A stretch of 64,000 nt of DNA from Micromonospora sp. WMMD980. Lineage in GTDB: Bacteria; Actinomycetota; Actinomycetes; Mycobacteriales; Micromonosporaceae. Positions 43,129-52,390 of the stretch are shown here, piece by piece; the stretch's first letter is position 1, and each line of letters starts with the position of its first letter. Both the position numbers and the translations under genes were made by a program. The stretch is taken from NCBI RefSeq assembly GCF_029626035.1, contig NZ_JARUBE010000003.1, positions 5,766,001 to 5,830,000 of the forward strand, in the 5' to 3' direction. The notes under the pieces are model-generated. The model had not been told where the DNA came from. It ran no database searches and saw only the letters and a list, made by a program, of their open reading frames with translations.

Positions 43129-44295
43129 TCAGGACGCGGGCCGGTACGCCTCGTAGACCTCGCGAAGCGTCGACACCTCTGACGCGCCGGTCTGCTCGAC
43201 CCGCCGGAGCACCTCTCGCGCCCGCCACCAGTTTGAAGGCACCACCCGTCCGGAGCGGATCGCCTCGACGGCGACCGCACTGGCTTCGTCGGGCTGATCA
43301 GACGCGACCAACGCCAGGGCCAGGTCGAGACGCGCGGAAGCGGAGCGTCTAGGGCGGTCGCCACCGTCCCCGCGCGGATCCAACTCCGCCAACACGACCC
43401 GGGCGACCTGCTCCGCAGCCGGATCGCCCGCCCAGGACAACGTCGTCGCCGTGTACGCCAACGCTTTCGTCGGGTCGTACCGGTAGTGATGCTCGGCCCG
43501 CTGCGGCACGGCCAGGTTCGCGGTCGCCCGCTCCAAACGGTCCAACGCACGGCGGGTCAGCCGGACATCACCGACGCGTGCCCAGCCCCGCGCCTCCTGC
43601 GCCGTCGCCTGGATGTGCGCCGAGCTTCCCCGAGGCGCCACCCGCTGGGCCTGCTGCGCCAGTGCGATCGCCGGCCGGTGCTCGCCCCGGGTGAGGTGGT
43701 CCCACGCCCGGGTCTCCAGGCACCACGCCTGCATCTCCGCATGCTCGCCGTGATCGGCGAGCTTGGCAGCGGCAGCCAGATGCGCCCCGGCCGCTGAACG
43801 CTGCTGAAGGTCGATGTGCACCGTCGCCCGCAGCACGGTCAGCCAACCGCCGGCAACGATCAGACTCCGCCGCTGCGCAACGGTGCCCCGGCCGTCGAGC
43901 AGCCGACCCACGTACGCCAGATGCCGGCGCACCGCCGGAAGCAGGTCCACCGGGCGGGTGGTCGCGTACGCACTCGCCAGATCGTCGACGCCCGCCTCGA
44001 TCCGGCTCAGCGTCTCGGCGCTCACATCACTGGCGCGCACCCGAGCCAGCAGCTCATCTGCCTCCGCGTCGTGGTCGACGGGCTGATCGACAAGCCGTAC
44101 GAGTGCCCCACCAGCCTGAAGAATCTCATCAAGGTGCCGGGCCGTTTCGGGCGTCGGAGCCTTGACGCCGGTCTCCAGGTCGTGCAGATGGCTCTTACCC
44201 CGGTGGGCGAGCTGCCCGAGCGCCCGCAGAGACAGCCCACGGTCGGTACGCAGGGTCCGCAACCGAGCCCCGAAACGCGGATCGACGTGCGACAC
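43129..44295 (-). CDS. XRE-family transcriptional regulator with TPR-like domain
   Basis: The 388-residue protein starts SHVDPRFGARLRTLRTDRGL, the beginning of a helix-turn-helix (LSLRALGQLAHRGKSHLHDL, ETGVKAPT). The rest is helical repeats (GEHAEMQAWCLETRAWDHLT, RAEHHYRYDPTKALAYTATT) resembling tetratricopeptide sensor domains in actinobacterial regulators. GTG 44295 has GGAG seven bases upstream. It precedes the small-gene/XRE pair by 170 bases on the same strand. Two different XRE regulators in tandem beside repeats and a tRNA suggest an accessory insertion. Targets unknown. Confidence 0.85.
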   Translation of the reverse strand: MSHVDPRFGARLRTLRTDRGLSLRALGQLAHRGKSHLHDLETGVKAPTPETARHLDEILQAGGALVRLVDQPVDHDAEADELLARVRASDVSAETLSRIEAGVDDLASAYATTRPVDLLPAVRRHLAYVGRLLDGRGTVAQRRSLIVAGGWLTVLRATVHIDLQQRSAAGAHLAAAAKLADHGEHAEMQAWCLETRAWDHLTRGEHRPAIALAQQAQRVAPRGSSAHIQATAQEARGWARVGDVRLTRRALDRLERATANLAVPQRAEHHYRYDPTKALAYTATTLSWAGDPAAEQVARVVLAELDPRGDGGDRPRRSASARLDLALALVASDQPDEASAVAVEAIRSGRVVPSNWWRAREVLRRVEQTGASEVSTLREVYEAYRPAS

Positions 44296-44406
44296 AACGA
44301 CGCTCCAAGCGTTAGAGGAGGACGCGCCACCACATCGGAAGGTACACCGGAGCGCCACGCTATGTAATGCCACGCTGACCTGATCGCGAGCGACCTTGAC
44401 TCAGTC

Positions 44407-44649
44407 GTGTCCGGAACGTGGTCGGTTCGGTGCGGGGGATCAATACCTGACGCCTTCGTCGCCAAGCTGAAGAACAGCTCCCGTCCGGTCGATCACTCCG
44501 TCCTCGGCGGGGCGTTCGCGGACGAACCCGGCCATCGAGCGTGGATCGACGTGCGGCTCGTCGAGGGGAGCGGTGCGACCCGCGAGGTGACGCTCTCCCT
44601 GGCGGGCCGCGACCGAGCCTGGCGGGTCTGCGGAGACACATTCATCTAG
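44407..44649 (+). CDS. small hypothetical protein, possibly a fragment
   Basis: An 80-residue frame from GTG 44407. The C-terminal half (AWIDVRLVEGSGATREVTLS, LAGRDRAWRVCGDTFI) looks like a genuine small beta domain, whereas the N-terminus (SGTWSVRCGGSIPDAF) is less convincing. No ribosome site is seen. It could be the 3' end of a lost secreted-protein gene. A hairpin terminator follows about 90 bases later. Confidence 0.35.
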   Translation: MSGTWSVRCGGSIPDAFVAKLKNSSRPVDHSVLGGAFADEPGHRAWIDVRLVEGSGATREVTLSLAGRDRAWRVCGDTFI

Positions 44650-44739
44650 GCCAGGACGTGGGGCGCATCGGCGGCGAGGACATCGCCGACCTGTGCGGCT
44701 ACTCCGGCGTAATCGCTCAGTTGGTCACCCAGAAAGCAC

Positions 44740-44772
44740 AGAGGGCACATCCATAGATCGGATGTGCCCTCT
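44740..44772. terminator. terminator beside tRNA-Pro
   Basis: A 13-bp perfect stem AGAGGGCACATCC / GGATGTGCCCTCT with a seven-base loop, nine bases past the 3' end of tRNA-Pro on the minus strand. It can also serve the rightward small ORF. Confidence 0.8.
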
Positions 44773-44780
44773 TACCTCTG

Positions 44781-44854
<74 letters not shown>

Positions 44855-44927
44855 AGGCGTGCCGACAAATAGTAGCCCACCCGCCCCCGTGGTCAAACTC
44901 GGTACCCCCCGCCTGCCTCGGCACCTG

Positions 44928-44977
44928 GATCTTGGTACGAATCCGCCCCGCCATGAGCGCGGATCCGTACCAAGATC
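44928..44977. repeat. GATCTTGG-type inverted repeat
   Basis: Arms of 19 bases, GATCTTGGTACGAATCCGC and GCGGATCCGTACCAAGATC, pair with one mismatch around CCCGCCATGAGC. It resembles the GATCTTGCA elements at 34421 and 53861 in plan but has GGTACG in place of GCA. It lies between tRNA-Pro and the metallophosphoesterase stop. Confidence 0.75.
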
Positions 44978-44995
44978 GCCGGAGGCGGGCCCGGG

Positions 44996-45889
44996 TCAGC
45001 GGGAGATCAGGGTCAGGATGCTCGCCTCCGGCCGGCACGCGAAGCGGATCGGCGCGGTCGGGTGGGTGCCCAGGCCGGCGGAGACGTGCAGCCACGAGTC
45101 CGAGCCGGGCCAGCGGTGCAGGCCGCGGGCCATCGACCGGGGCAGCCCGCAGTTGGTCACCAGCGCGCCGTAGCCGGGCACGCAGACCTGCCCGCCGTGG
45201 GTGTGCCCGGCCAGCAGCAGCCCGAAGCCGTCGGCGGCCATCCGGTCCAGCACGGCCGGCTCCGGGGAATGGGCCAGGGCGATCGACAGCGCGGCGGAGT
45301 CACCGGCCGGCCCGGCCACCGCGTCGTAGTCGTCCCGCTCGATGTGCGGATCGTCCACGCCGACCAGTTCGATCTCCCGGCCACCGGCCTTGAGCGTGGT
45401 GCGCGCGTTGTTCAGGTCGGCCCAGCCGGCACCGGTGAGGATGCCGCGCAGTTCCTCGTACGGCAGCGGCACGCCCTCGGTGTACTCCCGGTCGGGCAGG
45501 AAGTAGGCGAACGGGTTCTTCAGCACCGGCCCGGTGTAGTCGTTGGAGCCGAACACGAACGCGCCGGGCAGATCGAGCAACGGCTGGAGGGCCCGCAGCA
45601 CGCCGGGCGCCGCCTCCGGGTCGGCCATGTTGTCGCCGGTGACCACCACCAGGTCCGGGTCGAGCGCGGCCAGCGAGGCCACCCAGTCCTGCTTGCGCCG
45701 CTGGTTGGGCATCATGTGCAGGTCCGACAGGTGGAGCACCCGCAGCGGTTCGGCGTCGGTCGGGAGCACCGGCACGTCATAGCGGCGCAGGGTGAACAGG
45801 TTGCGCTCGACGAGCGACGCGTAGGCCAGGGTCGCCGCGCCGAAGGCGGCGGTGCCGGCCGCGAGCCGGAATAGTGTGCGCTTTCGCAT
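44996..45889 (-). CDS. membrane-anchored metallophosphoesterase (YaeI-like)
   Basis: The 297-residue protein has an N-terminal anchor (TLFRLAAGTAAFGAATLAYA) and a calcineurin-type domain: LHLSDLHMMPNQ, VTGDNMADPEA, FGSNDYTGP, ALAHSPEP and LAGHTHGGQV supply metal ligands. Note SNDY replaces the common GNHD/GNHE motif, which occurs in this subfamily. Related proteins act on lipid-linked phosphates such as lipid A precursors or other headgroups; the substrate here is unknown. ATG 45889 is chosen. It is divergent from the YqeY gene by 25 bases. Confidence 0.87.
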   Translation of the reverse strand: MRKRTLFRLAAGTAAFGAATLAYASLVERNLFTLRRYDVPVLPTDAEPLRVLHLSDLHMMPNQRRKQDWVASLAALDPDLVVVTGDNMADPEAAPGVLRALQPLLDLPGAFVFGSNDYTGPVLKNPFAYFLPDREYTEGVPLPYEELRGILTGAGWADLNNARTTLKAGGREIELVGVDDPHIERDDYDAVAGPAGDSAALSIALAHSPEPAVLDRMAADGFGLLLAGHTHGGQVCVPGYGALVTNCGLPRSMARGLHRWPGSDSWLHVSAGLGTHPTAPIRFACRPEASILTLISR

Positions 45890-45914
45890 GGTGTTCAGGG
45901 TAGTTTCACCGTCC

Positions 45915-46370
45915 ATGAGCACGCTGAAGGACCGTCTCACCACCGACATGCGCGCCGCTCTCAAGGCGCGCGACGAGCTGACCACGTCCACGCTGCGGAT
46001 GGCCCTCGCGGCCGTCGGCAACGCGGAGGTGGCCGGCCGCGAGAAGCGCGAGCTCAGCGACGACGAGGTGCTCGCGGTGCTGACCAAGGAGGCGAAGAAG
46101 CGGCGCGAGGCGGCCACCGCGTTCGCCGACGCCGGGCGCGCCGAGCAGGCCGGCAAGGAGACCGCCGAGGGTGAGGTGCTGGAGCGCTACCTGCCGAAGC
46201 AGCTCTCCGACGACGAGCTGGCCGAGCTGGTCTCGGGGGCGCTCGCGGCGGGCGGCTTCACCGGCAAGGCGCAGATGGGCCCGGCGATGAAGGCGGCCCA
46301 GGCCGCGGTGGCCGGTCGGGCCGAGGGTGGTCGGGTGGCCGCGGAGGTACGCCGCCAGCTCGGTCTCTGA
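45915..46370 (+). CDS. GatB/YqeY domain-containing protein
   Basis: The 151-residue helical protein starts MSTLKDRLTTDMRAALKARD and ends with GRAEGGRVAAEVRRQL, the typical YqeY pattern that resembles the C-terminal tRNA-binding part of GatB. Its cellular role is not settled. ATG 45915 is chosen since an extended frame upstream overlaps the divergent gene. A strong hairpin follows. Confidence 0.92.
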   Translation: MSTLKDRLTTDMRAALKARDELTTSTLRMALAAVGNAEVAGREKRELSDDEVLAVLTKEAKKRREAATAFADAGRAEQAGKETAEGEVLERYLPKQLSDDELAELVSGALAAGGFTGKAQMGPAMKAAQAAVAGRAEGGRVAAEVRRQLGL

Positions 46371-46388
46371 CCGCCGGACGGGGACGGA

Positions 46389-46420
46389 ACGGGCGGGCAC
46401 CCGCTGGGGTGCCCGCCCGT
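46389..46420. terminator. terminator between yqeY and ponA2
   Basis: A 14-bp perfect stem ACGGGCGGGCACCC / GGGTGCCCGCCCGT with a GCTG loop, between convergent genes. Confidence 0.88.
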
Positions 46421-46436
46421 CGTCGTTGCTCTCCGG

Positions 46437-48860
46437 TCAGCCGCGGCGTCCCGGCCGGCCGTTGCCCGGGTTGGCCGGTCCGGTGGCGTCGCCGGGTTTC
46501 GGCGCGCCCTGCCCGGAGCTGACCTCGATCAGGACCACGCCGCCCTTGATGGTGCGCCCGTCCGGGCTGGTGCCGGCCGCGGTGCCGGCGGGGCACTCGG
46601 ACGGCACCTTGTTGCTGGACACCACCGGCTCGAAGCCGGCGCCGCTGATCCGCGACTTGGCGGCATCCACCGACTGGCACTTCACGCCCGGGATCGAGCG
46701 CTGGTCACCCATGACGATCTTGCCGTCCGGCGGGGTGAAGTTCTTCCGTTCCTTGCCCTTCATGGCGTCGCGCAGCGTCTCGTAGACCGCCGGGTTGATG
46801 CCCTGGGGCGTCTCGTTGTGGAGCATCTTCTGGGTGGTCTGCGCCCAGTCCGGGTCGGCCATGATGCCGGCCACCGCGTACTGCTTGGTCATGGCGACCA
46901 GCGCGGAGGTCTTGTCGCCGTCGGTGGTGCCGGACTTGCCGGCGACCGGCGCCTTGACGATGCCGCGGACGTTGCCGGCGGTGGCGGAGGGGCCGCACTT
47001 CGACGTGTCGGAGTGGTCGCCGACCGGGCAGCGGGCCGCGTCCACTGCGGCGCGCGCCACCTCGGTGCTGACCCGCTGCTCGCAGTGCGGGTTGGCGATG
47101 TCGAGCTTGTTGCCGTCCGGTCCGCGGATCTCCTGCACCGGGATCGGCTCGCAGTATTTCCCGTCGGCGGCCAGCGTGGCGTACGCGTTGGCCAGCTCGA
47201 GTGGGGTGGTCTGCGAGACGCCGAGGCTGAACGCGCCCCACTGGTGCGGGTTGGCGGCGAGCTTGGCGTCCTCGGACGAGCGGAAGCTGATGCCGAGCTT
47301 CTGCGCCGCCTTGACCGCGTTCTCCGCGCCGACCCGTTGCTGGAGGTCGATGAAGAACGTGTTGACCGAGAAGCTGAAGCCGCTCCACATGGTATGCGTG
47401 CCGGCCATCGACTTGCTGGCGTTCTGCGGGCAGTACTTGTTGGTGCCCTTGCAGGCGGCCGGGGAGTTGACCTCGACCGGGTAGTCGGACTTGAACTGCT
47501 GCGGCGCGTTGATGGTGTAGCTGAGCGGGTAGCCCCTCTCCAGCGCGGCCACCAACGTGAAGATCTTGAAGGTCGAGCCGGCCTGGTAGCCGGAGATGCC
47601 CGGGCCGCCGGTGACCAGCGGGTTCACCGTGTTCGGGTAGTTGCCCCGGATCTTCTTCTTGGCCTTCTTCGGGTCGCTGGAGATCTTGTTCTGCGGGTTC
47701 TTCGGGTCGTCGATCTTGAACTTCCGGTTCACCGCGACGGCCCGGACCCGGCCGCTGCCGGGCTCGATCACGGCCACCATCCGGGCCGCCTTGCTGCTCT
47801 CGCTCAGATGGTTGCGGACGGCCTTGTCGGCGGCCTTCTGCGCCTGCACGTCCATGCTGGTCACGATGGTGTAGCCGCCGCTCTTCAGCCGCCGCTCGCG
47901 GTCGTACGAGGTGGCGCCGAACGTCTCCTGCTGGAGCCACCAGCGGTAGAAGTAGTCGCAGAAGAAGCCCCAGGAGTTGGTGGCCGCCTGCACGCAGCCG
48001 TTCGGCGTGCGCTTGTCCTTCACCACCAGCTTGATCTTCTTGGCGGCGTCCGCCTCGGCCTGGTTGATCGCGCCGATCTGCACCATGTTCTGGATGACGT
48101 AGTCGCGCCGCCCGACCGCCTCCGGGTAGCCGGCCTTGGTGGTCGGGTCGAACGAGGTCGGCGCCTTGACCAGGCCGGCGAGCATCGCCGACTCCTGGAT
48201 GTCGAGCTTGCTCGGCAGCTTGCCGAAGTAGACCTGACTGGCGGCGAAGATGCCGTACGCGCCGTTGCCGAACGCGGCGATGTTCAGGTAGCGCTCCAGG
48301 ATTTCGTCCTTGGAGAGTTCCTTGTCGACCTGGAGCGCCAGGCTCATCTCGCGCAGCTTGCGGGCGCTGGTGTCCTCGGTGGCGGCGACCACGTCGGCCG
48401 GGTGGGTGGCCGAGTAGGAGATGGCCAGCCGGACGTACTGCATGGTGAGCGTGGACGCGCCCTGCTGCGAGGAGCCGGCGGACTGGTTGTTGACGAACGC
48501 CCGGGCGACGCCGTTGAGGTCCACGCCGTTGTGCTTGTAGAAGTCGTGGTCCTCGGCGGCGACGATGGCCTTGCGCATGAACGGCGAGATGTCCTTGAGC
48601 TTGACGTCCTTGCGGTTCTCGTCGTACATGGTGGCCAGCGGCGTCTTGCCGTCCGAGGCGTAGACGTTGGTGATCTGCGGGGCCCGGGCCACCGTCAGCT
48701 CCTTGGGCAGCGCGCCGAACGTCTCGGCGCCGGCCTTGGCGGCCAGGCCGGACATCGCCACCGCGGGGAAGGCCGCCGCGGCCACCACCACACCGGCCAA
48801 CAGGCCGCAGATCAGCAGCGATGCGGCGTTGGTAAAGACGTTGTGGTCACGTTTCCGCAT
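46437..48860 (-). CDS. ponA2: bifunctional penicillin-binding protein (PonA2-like) with PASTA domain
   Basis: The 807-residue class A PBP has an N-terminal transmembrane helix, a GT51 glycosyltransferase domain (AAEDHDFYKHNGVDL, SQQGASTLTMQYVR), and a transpeptidase domain with GSTFKIF (SxxK), SFSVNTF (SxN) and AGKSGTT (KSG). Residues about 715-775 form one PASTA repeat (VPSECPAGTAAGTSPDGR), then a Gly/Pro tail. It polymerises and cross-links peptidoglycan. ATG 48860 gives MRKRDHNVFTNAASLL. Divergence from a whiB4-like gene, with ArsA-like genes beyond, matches the mycobacterial ponA2 locus, which supports the symbol. Confidence 0.92.
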   Translation of the reverse strand: MRKRDHNVFTNAASLLICGLLAGVVVAAAAFPAVAMSGLAAKAGAETFGALPKELTVARAPQITNVYASDGKTPLATMYDENRKDVKLKDISPFMRKAIVAAEDHDFYKHNGVDLNGVARAFVNNQSAGSSQQGASTLTMQYVRLAISYSATHPADVVAATEDTSARKLREMSLALQVDKELSKDEILERYLNIAAFGNGAYGIFAASQVYFGKLPSKLDIQESAMLAGLVKAPTSFDPTTKAGYPEAVGRRDYVIQNMVQIGAINQAEADAAKKIKLVVKDKRTPNGCVQAATNSWGFFCDYFYRWWLQQETFGATSYDRERRLKSGGYTIVTSMDVQAQKAADKAVRNHLSESSKAARMVAVIEPGSGRVRAVAVNRKFKIDDPKNPQNKISSDPKKAKKKIRGNYPNTVNPLVTGGPGISGYQAGSTFKIFTLVAALERGYPLSYTINAPQQFKSDYPVEVNSPAACKGTNKYCPQNASKSMAGTHTMWSGFSFSVNTFFIDLQQRVGAENAVKAAQKLGISFRSSEDAKLAANPHQWGAFSLGVSQTTPLELANAYATLAADGKYCEPIPVQEIRGPDGNKLDIANPHCEQRVSTEVARAAVDAARCPVGDHSDTSKCGPSATAGNVRGIVKAPVAGKSGTTDGDKTSALVAMTKQYAVAGIMADPDWAQTTQKMLHNETPQGINPAVYETLRDAMKGKERKNFTPPDGKIVMGDQRSIPGVKCQSVDAAKSRISGAGFEPVVSSNKVPSECPAGTAAGTSPDGRTIKGGVVLIEVSSGQGAPKPGDATGPANPGNGRPGRRG

Positions 48861-49097
48861 CCAGGTCACCTCGACAGGGTACGCGAGCAGGGATCGGCGG
48901 GCGCATGGGGAAGTTTCCCCATTTCCATCACGCGCCGGCCTCGTTGTGCTAAACGCGCGGCCCCCGGTTCGGGGTTGCGTGAGATCCACAGAAGTTCCTT
49001 CAAACAGCCGCGTTTTGCCGTACCGGGGTCGGGTAGACGGCGGCGAAGGCCCGGGAAGCCGGGTATGTCCGGAACAATGGATTTTGCCGACAACGTT

Positions 49098-49147
49098 GCG
49101 TAATCGAGTGACTACGCAGCATGATGGTGACGGCGATCGCAGTCACC
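49098..49147. promoter_or_regulatory. paired palindromes in the ponA2-whiB divergent region
   Basis: Within the 390-base intergenic region 48861-49250, two imperfect palindromes lie 8 bases apart: GCGTA-ATCGAGTGAC-TACGC (49098-49117) and GGTGAC-GGCGATCGCA-GTCACC (49126-49147). They sit about 100-150 bases before the whiB start and are candidate operators. The rest of the region holds no gene that I can support. Confidence 0.45.
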
Positions 49148-49250
49148 TGTCGTCCGTGCCGCCTTGGGGAGGCCGGCCGGGACGACCGGGGGGAAGTTCG
49201 GGGGCTGCTCGCGCGAAGTCGGTAGGTACTGCAAGGGGGGACGTGTACAG

Positions 49251-49571
49251 ATGGGCATGATCACTGACTGGCCGTCGCTGGCGGCGTGTCAGAACGGGGA
49301 CCCGGACGCGTTGTTCGTACAGGGCGCCGAACAGAACGTGGCGAAGAGGATCTGCCGGAGCTGCCCAGTTCGGTACGAGTGCCTGGCTGACGCGCTCGAC
49401 AACCGGATCGAGTTCGGCGTGTGGGGCGGCATGACCGAACGCGAACGCCGCGCGTTGCTGCGCCGTCACCCGCAGGTGACCAGTTGGCGCAAGATGTTCG
49501 AGGCGGCGATGAGGAAGAACGCCAAGGAGAAGGCCGGCAAGGACAAGGTCCTGGTCACCACCGCGACCTGA
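49251..49571 (+). CDS. WhiB-family iron-sulfur transcription factor (WhiB4/WblA-like)
   Basis: The 106-residue protein has the four cluster ligands Cys13, Cys35, Cys38 and Cys44 (ACQNGD, ICRSCPVRYECL), the GVWGG turn and a basic C-terminal tail (RRALLRRH, KNAKEKAGKDK) for DNA or sigma contact. WhiB4/WblA proteins sense oxygen and redox stress. The sequence and its place beside ponA2 and two ArsA-like ATPases fit WhiB4. ATG 49251 is chosen; ATG 49257 is possible. It converges with the ATPase gene, three bases between stops. Confidence 0.93.
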   Translation: MGMITDWPSLAACQNGDPDALFVQGAEQNVAKRICRSCPVRYECLADALDNRIEFGVWGGMTERERRALLRRHPQVTSWRKMFEAAMRKNAKEKAGKDKVLVTTAT

Positions 49572-49574
49572 CCG

Positions 49575-50723
49575 TCACGGCCGGCTGATCGCCTCGCCGA
49601 TCGTCCGCAGCCCGTCGACGTCGTGCACGTCGGCGGGCTGCGCCGTCACCGACACCGCCGGCACCGCCGGGAACGCCTCGGTGAACCGGGCCGCCACCCG
49701 CCGCTCCCGGTCCGCCTGTCGGGCCAGCGTGGCGTGCGCGCGCAGCACCTCGACCGTGCTCTCGTGCCCGCCGGCGGTCGCCAACCGCTCCGCGGCGGCC
49801 AGGCTCTCCGCCGCGCCCAACTCCGACGCCGCCGGCTCGTGCACCCGGTTGAGCACCAGCCCGGCCAGCGGCATCCGCTCGTCGCGCAGCCGGCCGGCGA
49901 AGTAGGCGGCCTCCCGGACCGCGTCCGGCTCCGGCGCCGCGACCAGCAGGAACGCCGTCTCTCCGGCCTGCAGGATCTGGTACGTCTGCTCGGCCCGCTG
50001 CCGGAACCCGCCGAACATCGAGTCGAGTGCGGCGACGAAGCCGGACAGGTCGGTGAGCAGTTGGGCGCCGAGCACCTTCTGCACCACCTTGGAGAACATC
50101 CCGAAGCTCGCCGTCACCAGGCTGAACATGCTCCGCCCACCGCTGCGCGCCGGGGCCAGCAGCAGCCGCAGCATCCGGCCGTCGAGGAACCGCGACAGCC
50201 GGGCCGGCGCGTCGAGGAAGTCGAGCGCGGAACGCGACGGCGGCGTGTCCACCACGATCAGGTCCCAGTCGCCCCGGGCGTGCAACTGCCCCAGCTTCTC
50301 CATCGCCATGTATTCCTGCGTGCCGGCGAAGGTGGAGCTCATGGCCTGGTAGAAGGGGTTGGCGAAGATCTCCGCCGCCTTCGCCGGGTCGGTGTGCTGG
50401 AGCACCACGTCGTCGAACGTGCGCTTCATGTCGAGCATCATGGCGTGCAGCTCGCCGCCGCTGGCCTCGACGTCGATGCCCTTGACCTGCCGGGGCGTGT
50501 TGTCCAGCTCGGTCAGGCCGAGCGACTGGGCCAACCGGCGGGCCGGGTCGATGGTGAGCACCACCGTCCGCCGGCCGTGCCGCTCGGCCGCCCGCAGCGC
50601 CAGCGCCGCGGCGGTGGTCGTCTTGCCCACGCCGCCCGCACCGCAGCAGACCACGATCCGCACGCCCGGGTCGGCGAGGATCTGGTCGACGTCCAGCGGA
50701 GGCGCCGCGTCTTCGGAAGGCAC
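49575..50723 (-). CDS. ArsA/GET3-like anion-transporting ATPase (Rv3680-like)
   Basis: The 382-residue P-loop ATPase has a deviant Walker A CGAGGVGKTTTAAALA, the switch I Asp region VLTIDPARRLAQSLG and switch II VDTPPSRSALDFLDAP. Homologues form a pair in mycobacteria beside whiB4. They resemble ArsA/Get3 but arsenite transport is unproven; in mycobacteria the pair has been linked to stress and glycerol-related physiology. GTG 50723 is used; TTG 50726 just upstream is an alternative. It follows the partner gene by 57 bases on the same strand. Confidence 0.9.
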   Translation of the reverse strand: MPSEDAAPPLDVDQILADPGVRIVVCCGAGGVGKTTTAAALALRAAERHGRRTVVLTIDPARRLAQSLGLTELDNTPRQVKGIDVEASGGELHAMMLDMKRTFDDVVLQHTDPAKAAEIFANPFYQAMSSTFAGTQEYMAMEKLGQLHARGDWDLIVVDTPPSRSALDFLDAPARLSRFLDGRMLRLLLAPARSGGRSMFSLVTASFGMFSKVVQKVLGAQLLTDLSGFVAALDSMFGGFRQRAEQTYQILQAGETAFLLVAAPEPDAVREAAYFAGRLRDERMPLAGLVLNRVHEPAASELGAAESLAAAERLATAGGHESTVEVLRAHATLARQADRERRVAARFTEAFPAVPAVSVTAQPADVHDVDGLRTIGEAISRP

Positions 50724-50780
50724 CAATCGAGCGTATCGGTCCCGAGGGGCTCTCTGCTCCGTGCCGGCCGCAGGTGTGAG

Positions 50781-51755
50781 TCAATCCGCCCGGACGAGCG
50801 CCTCGGCGAGCGTCGCCAACCCGGCCCGGTCGACCCCGTCGGGGAGCAGCGGCAACTCGGTCAGGGGCAGGCCCAGCTCCACCAGGTCACCGCGGAGCGA
50901 GTCCTCCAGCTCTCGGCGTACCCGCTGGTCGCGGGCCTCCTCGGCGAGGCCGGCCGCGGTCCGGGCGTCGGCGGGCAGGCCGGCGGCGGCCAAGCCCCGC
51001 CTCAGCTCGGCCGCGGTCACCGCGCGGCCGGCGGGCACCGGCGGGCGGACCCCGTTGACGATGACCCGGCCGACCGGGAAGCCGAGCTGGGTCAGGTCGG
51101 CCACCGCGTCGAGCGTCTCCTGGACCGGCATCTCCTCCAGCAGCGTCACCACGTGCACCGAGGCCATCGGCGAGCGCAGCAGCGCGGAGACACCCTCGCT
51201 CTGGGTCTTGATCGGGCCGACCTTGGCCAGCCGGGCGGTCTCCGCCGTGACGTTGAGGAAGCGGCCGATCCGCCCGGTCGGCGGGGCGTCCAGCACCACC
51301 GCGTCGTACGCCCGGCGGGACCCGACGGTGCGGGTGGTGGCCTCCTTGACCTTGCCGGTGAGCAGCACGTCGCGCAGGCCCGGGGCGATCGTGGTGGCGA
51401 AGTCGATCGCGCCGAGCTTGCGCAGCGCCCGGCCGGCCGCGCCGAGCTTGTAGAACATGTCCAGGTATTCGAGGAGCGCCTCCTCGGCGTCGACCGCCAG
51501 GGCCCGCACCTCACCGCCGCCGGGGGCGTCGGTGAGGTGCCGCTCCTTGTAGGGCAGCGGGTCGGTGTCGAAGAGCTGGGCGATGCCCTGCCGCCCCTCG
51601 ACCTCGACCAGCAGGGTGCGTCGCCCCCCGGCGGCCAGTCCGAGGGCCAACGCGGCGGCCACGCTCGTCTTGCCCGTGCCGCCCTTGCCGGTCACCACGT
51701 GCAGGCGCCCCCGCCATCTGCCGGCGGACTCGGCCGGCTGCTCACTCGCTGCCAC
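50781..51755 (-). CDS. ArsA/GET3-like ATPase (Rv3679-like)
   Basis: The 324-residue partner ATPase has Walker A VVTGKGGTGKTSVAAALA, switch I LLVEVEGRQGIAQLFD and switch II VVLDAPPTGRIGRFLNV. It and the downstream protein likely form a heterodimer, as proposed for the mycobacterial pair. Gene order with the 382-residue partner, WhiB and PonA2 is conserved. It lies 26 bases from the upstream membrane-protein gene stop. Confidence 0.9.
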   Translation of the reverse strand: MAASEQPAESAGRWRGRLHVVTGKGGTGKTSVAAALALGLAAGGRRTLLVEVEGRQGIAQLFDTDPLPYKERHLTDAPGGGEVRALAVDAEEALLEYLDMFYKLGAAGRALRKLGAIDFATTIAPGLRDVLLTGKVKEATTRTVGSRRAYDAVVLDAPPTGRIGRFLNVTAETARLAKVGPIKTQSEGVSALLRSPMASVHVVTLLEEMPVQETLDAVADLTQLGFPVGRVIVNGVRPPVPAGRAVTAAELRRGLAAAGLPADARTAAGLAEEARDQRVRRELEDSLRGDLVELGLPLTELPLLPDGVDRAGLATLAEALVRAD

Positions 51756-51781
51756 CCGTCGAGCCTAACCAGCCGCCGCGA

Positions 51782-52390
51782 TCAGGCGACCTCGCAGACC
51801 CACCAACCCGTCTTCCGCACCACGGTGAAGCGCAGTTCCTGGTCGGCGACCTTCTCGTCGGCGGTGGTCATGGTGACCCGGGTGGAGACCGTGGCGCGGT
51901 CCCCGGTCTGGTTGTCGACCGTCGGGTTGGTCCAGCGGAACCGCGGGTTCTGGTACTGCCCGGCGTACTTCTGGACCTCGGCGACCTTGGCGGCGATCTT
52001 CTCCTCGTCGCGGGCCGCGGAGCAGACGAACGTGGCCGCCTTCTCGGCGTCCCGGTCCTGGTAGACGGCCTTGACGAAGCCGTCCACCGCCACCTGTGGC
52101 TCCTTCGCGCCCTGGCCGTCCTCGCCGTTGCGGAGGGCAAGGAAGGCGGCGGTGCCGCCGCCGCCGCAGAGCAGCACCGCCGCGGCCAGCACGATCGAGG
52201 CGATCAGCAGCGTCGGGCGCTTGCGCGGCGGCGCACCCGCGGGGTGCGGCGGGTGGCCGGGCGCGGGGCCCGGTGGGGTGCCGGTGGGCGGTGGCTGATG
52301 GGGCCCGGCCGGCGTGGCGCCGGTGGACGTGGGTGGTGGGAAGGGGTCGCCAGGCGTGCCGGTGGCGCCGCCGGCGGGTGGTTGGGTCAT
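51782..52390 (-). CDS. proline-rich single-pass membrane protein
   Basis: The 202-residue protein has a Pro/Gly/Thr-rich cytoplasmic N-terminus of about 70 residues, one transmembrane helix (LLIASIVLAAAVLLCGGGG), and an outside domain of about 110 residues (VAVDGFVKAVYQDRDAEKAA, then FVCSAARDEEKI, ending TGWWVCEVA) that resembles small cystatin/NTF2-like domains of actinobacterial membrane proteins. The two Cys may pair. ATG 52390 has GGGGAG upstream. Function unknown. Confidence 0.75.
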   Translation of the reverse strand: MTQPPAGGATGTPGDPFPPPTSTGATPAGPHQPPPTGTPPGPAPGHPPHPAGAPPRKRPTLLIASIVLAAAVLLCGGGGTAAFLALRNGEDGQGAKEPQVAVDGFVKAVYQDRDAEKAATFVCSAARDEEKIAAKVAEVQKYAGQYQNPRFRWTNPTVDNQTGDRATVSTRVTMTTADEKVADQELRFTVVRKTGWWVCEVA

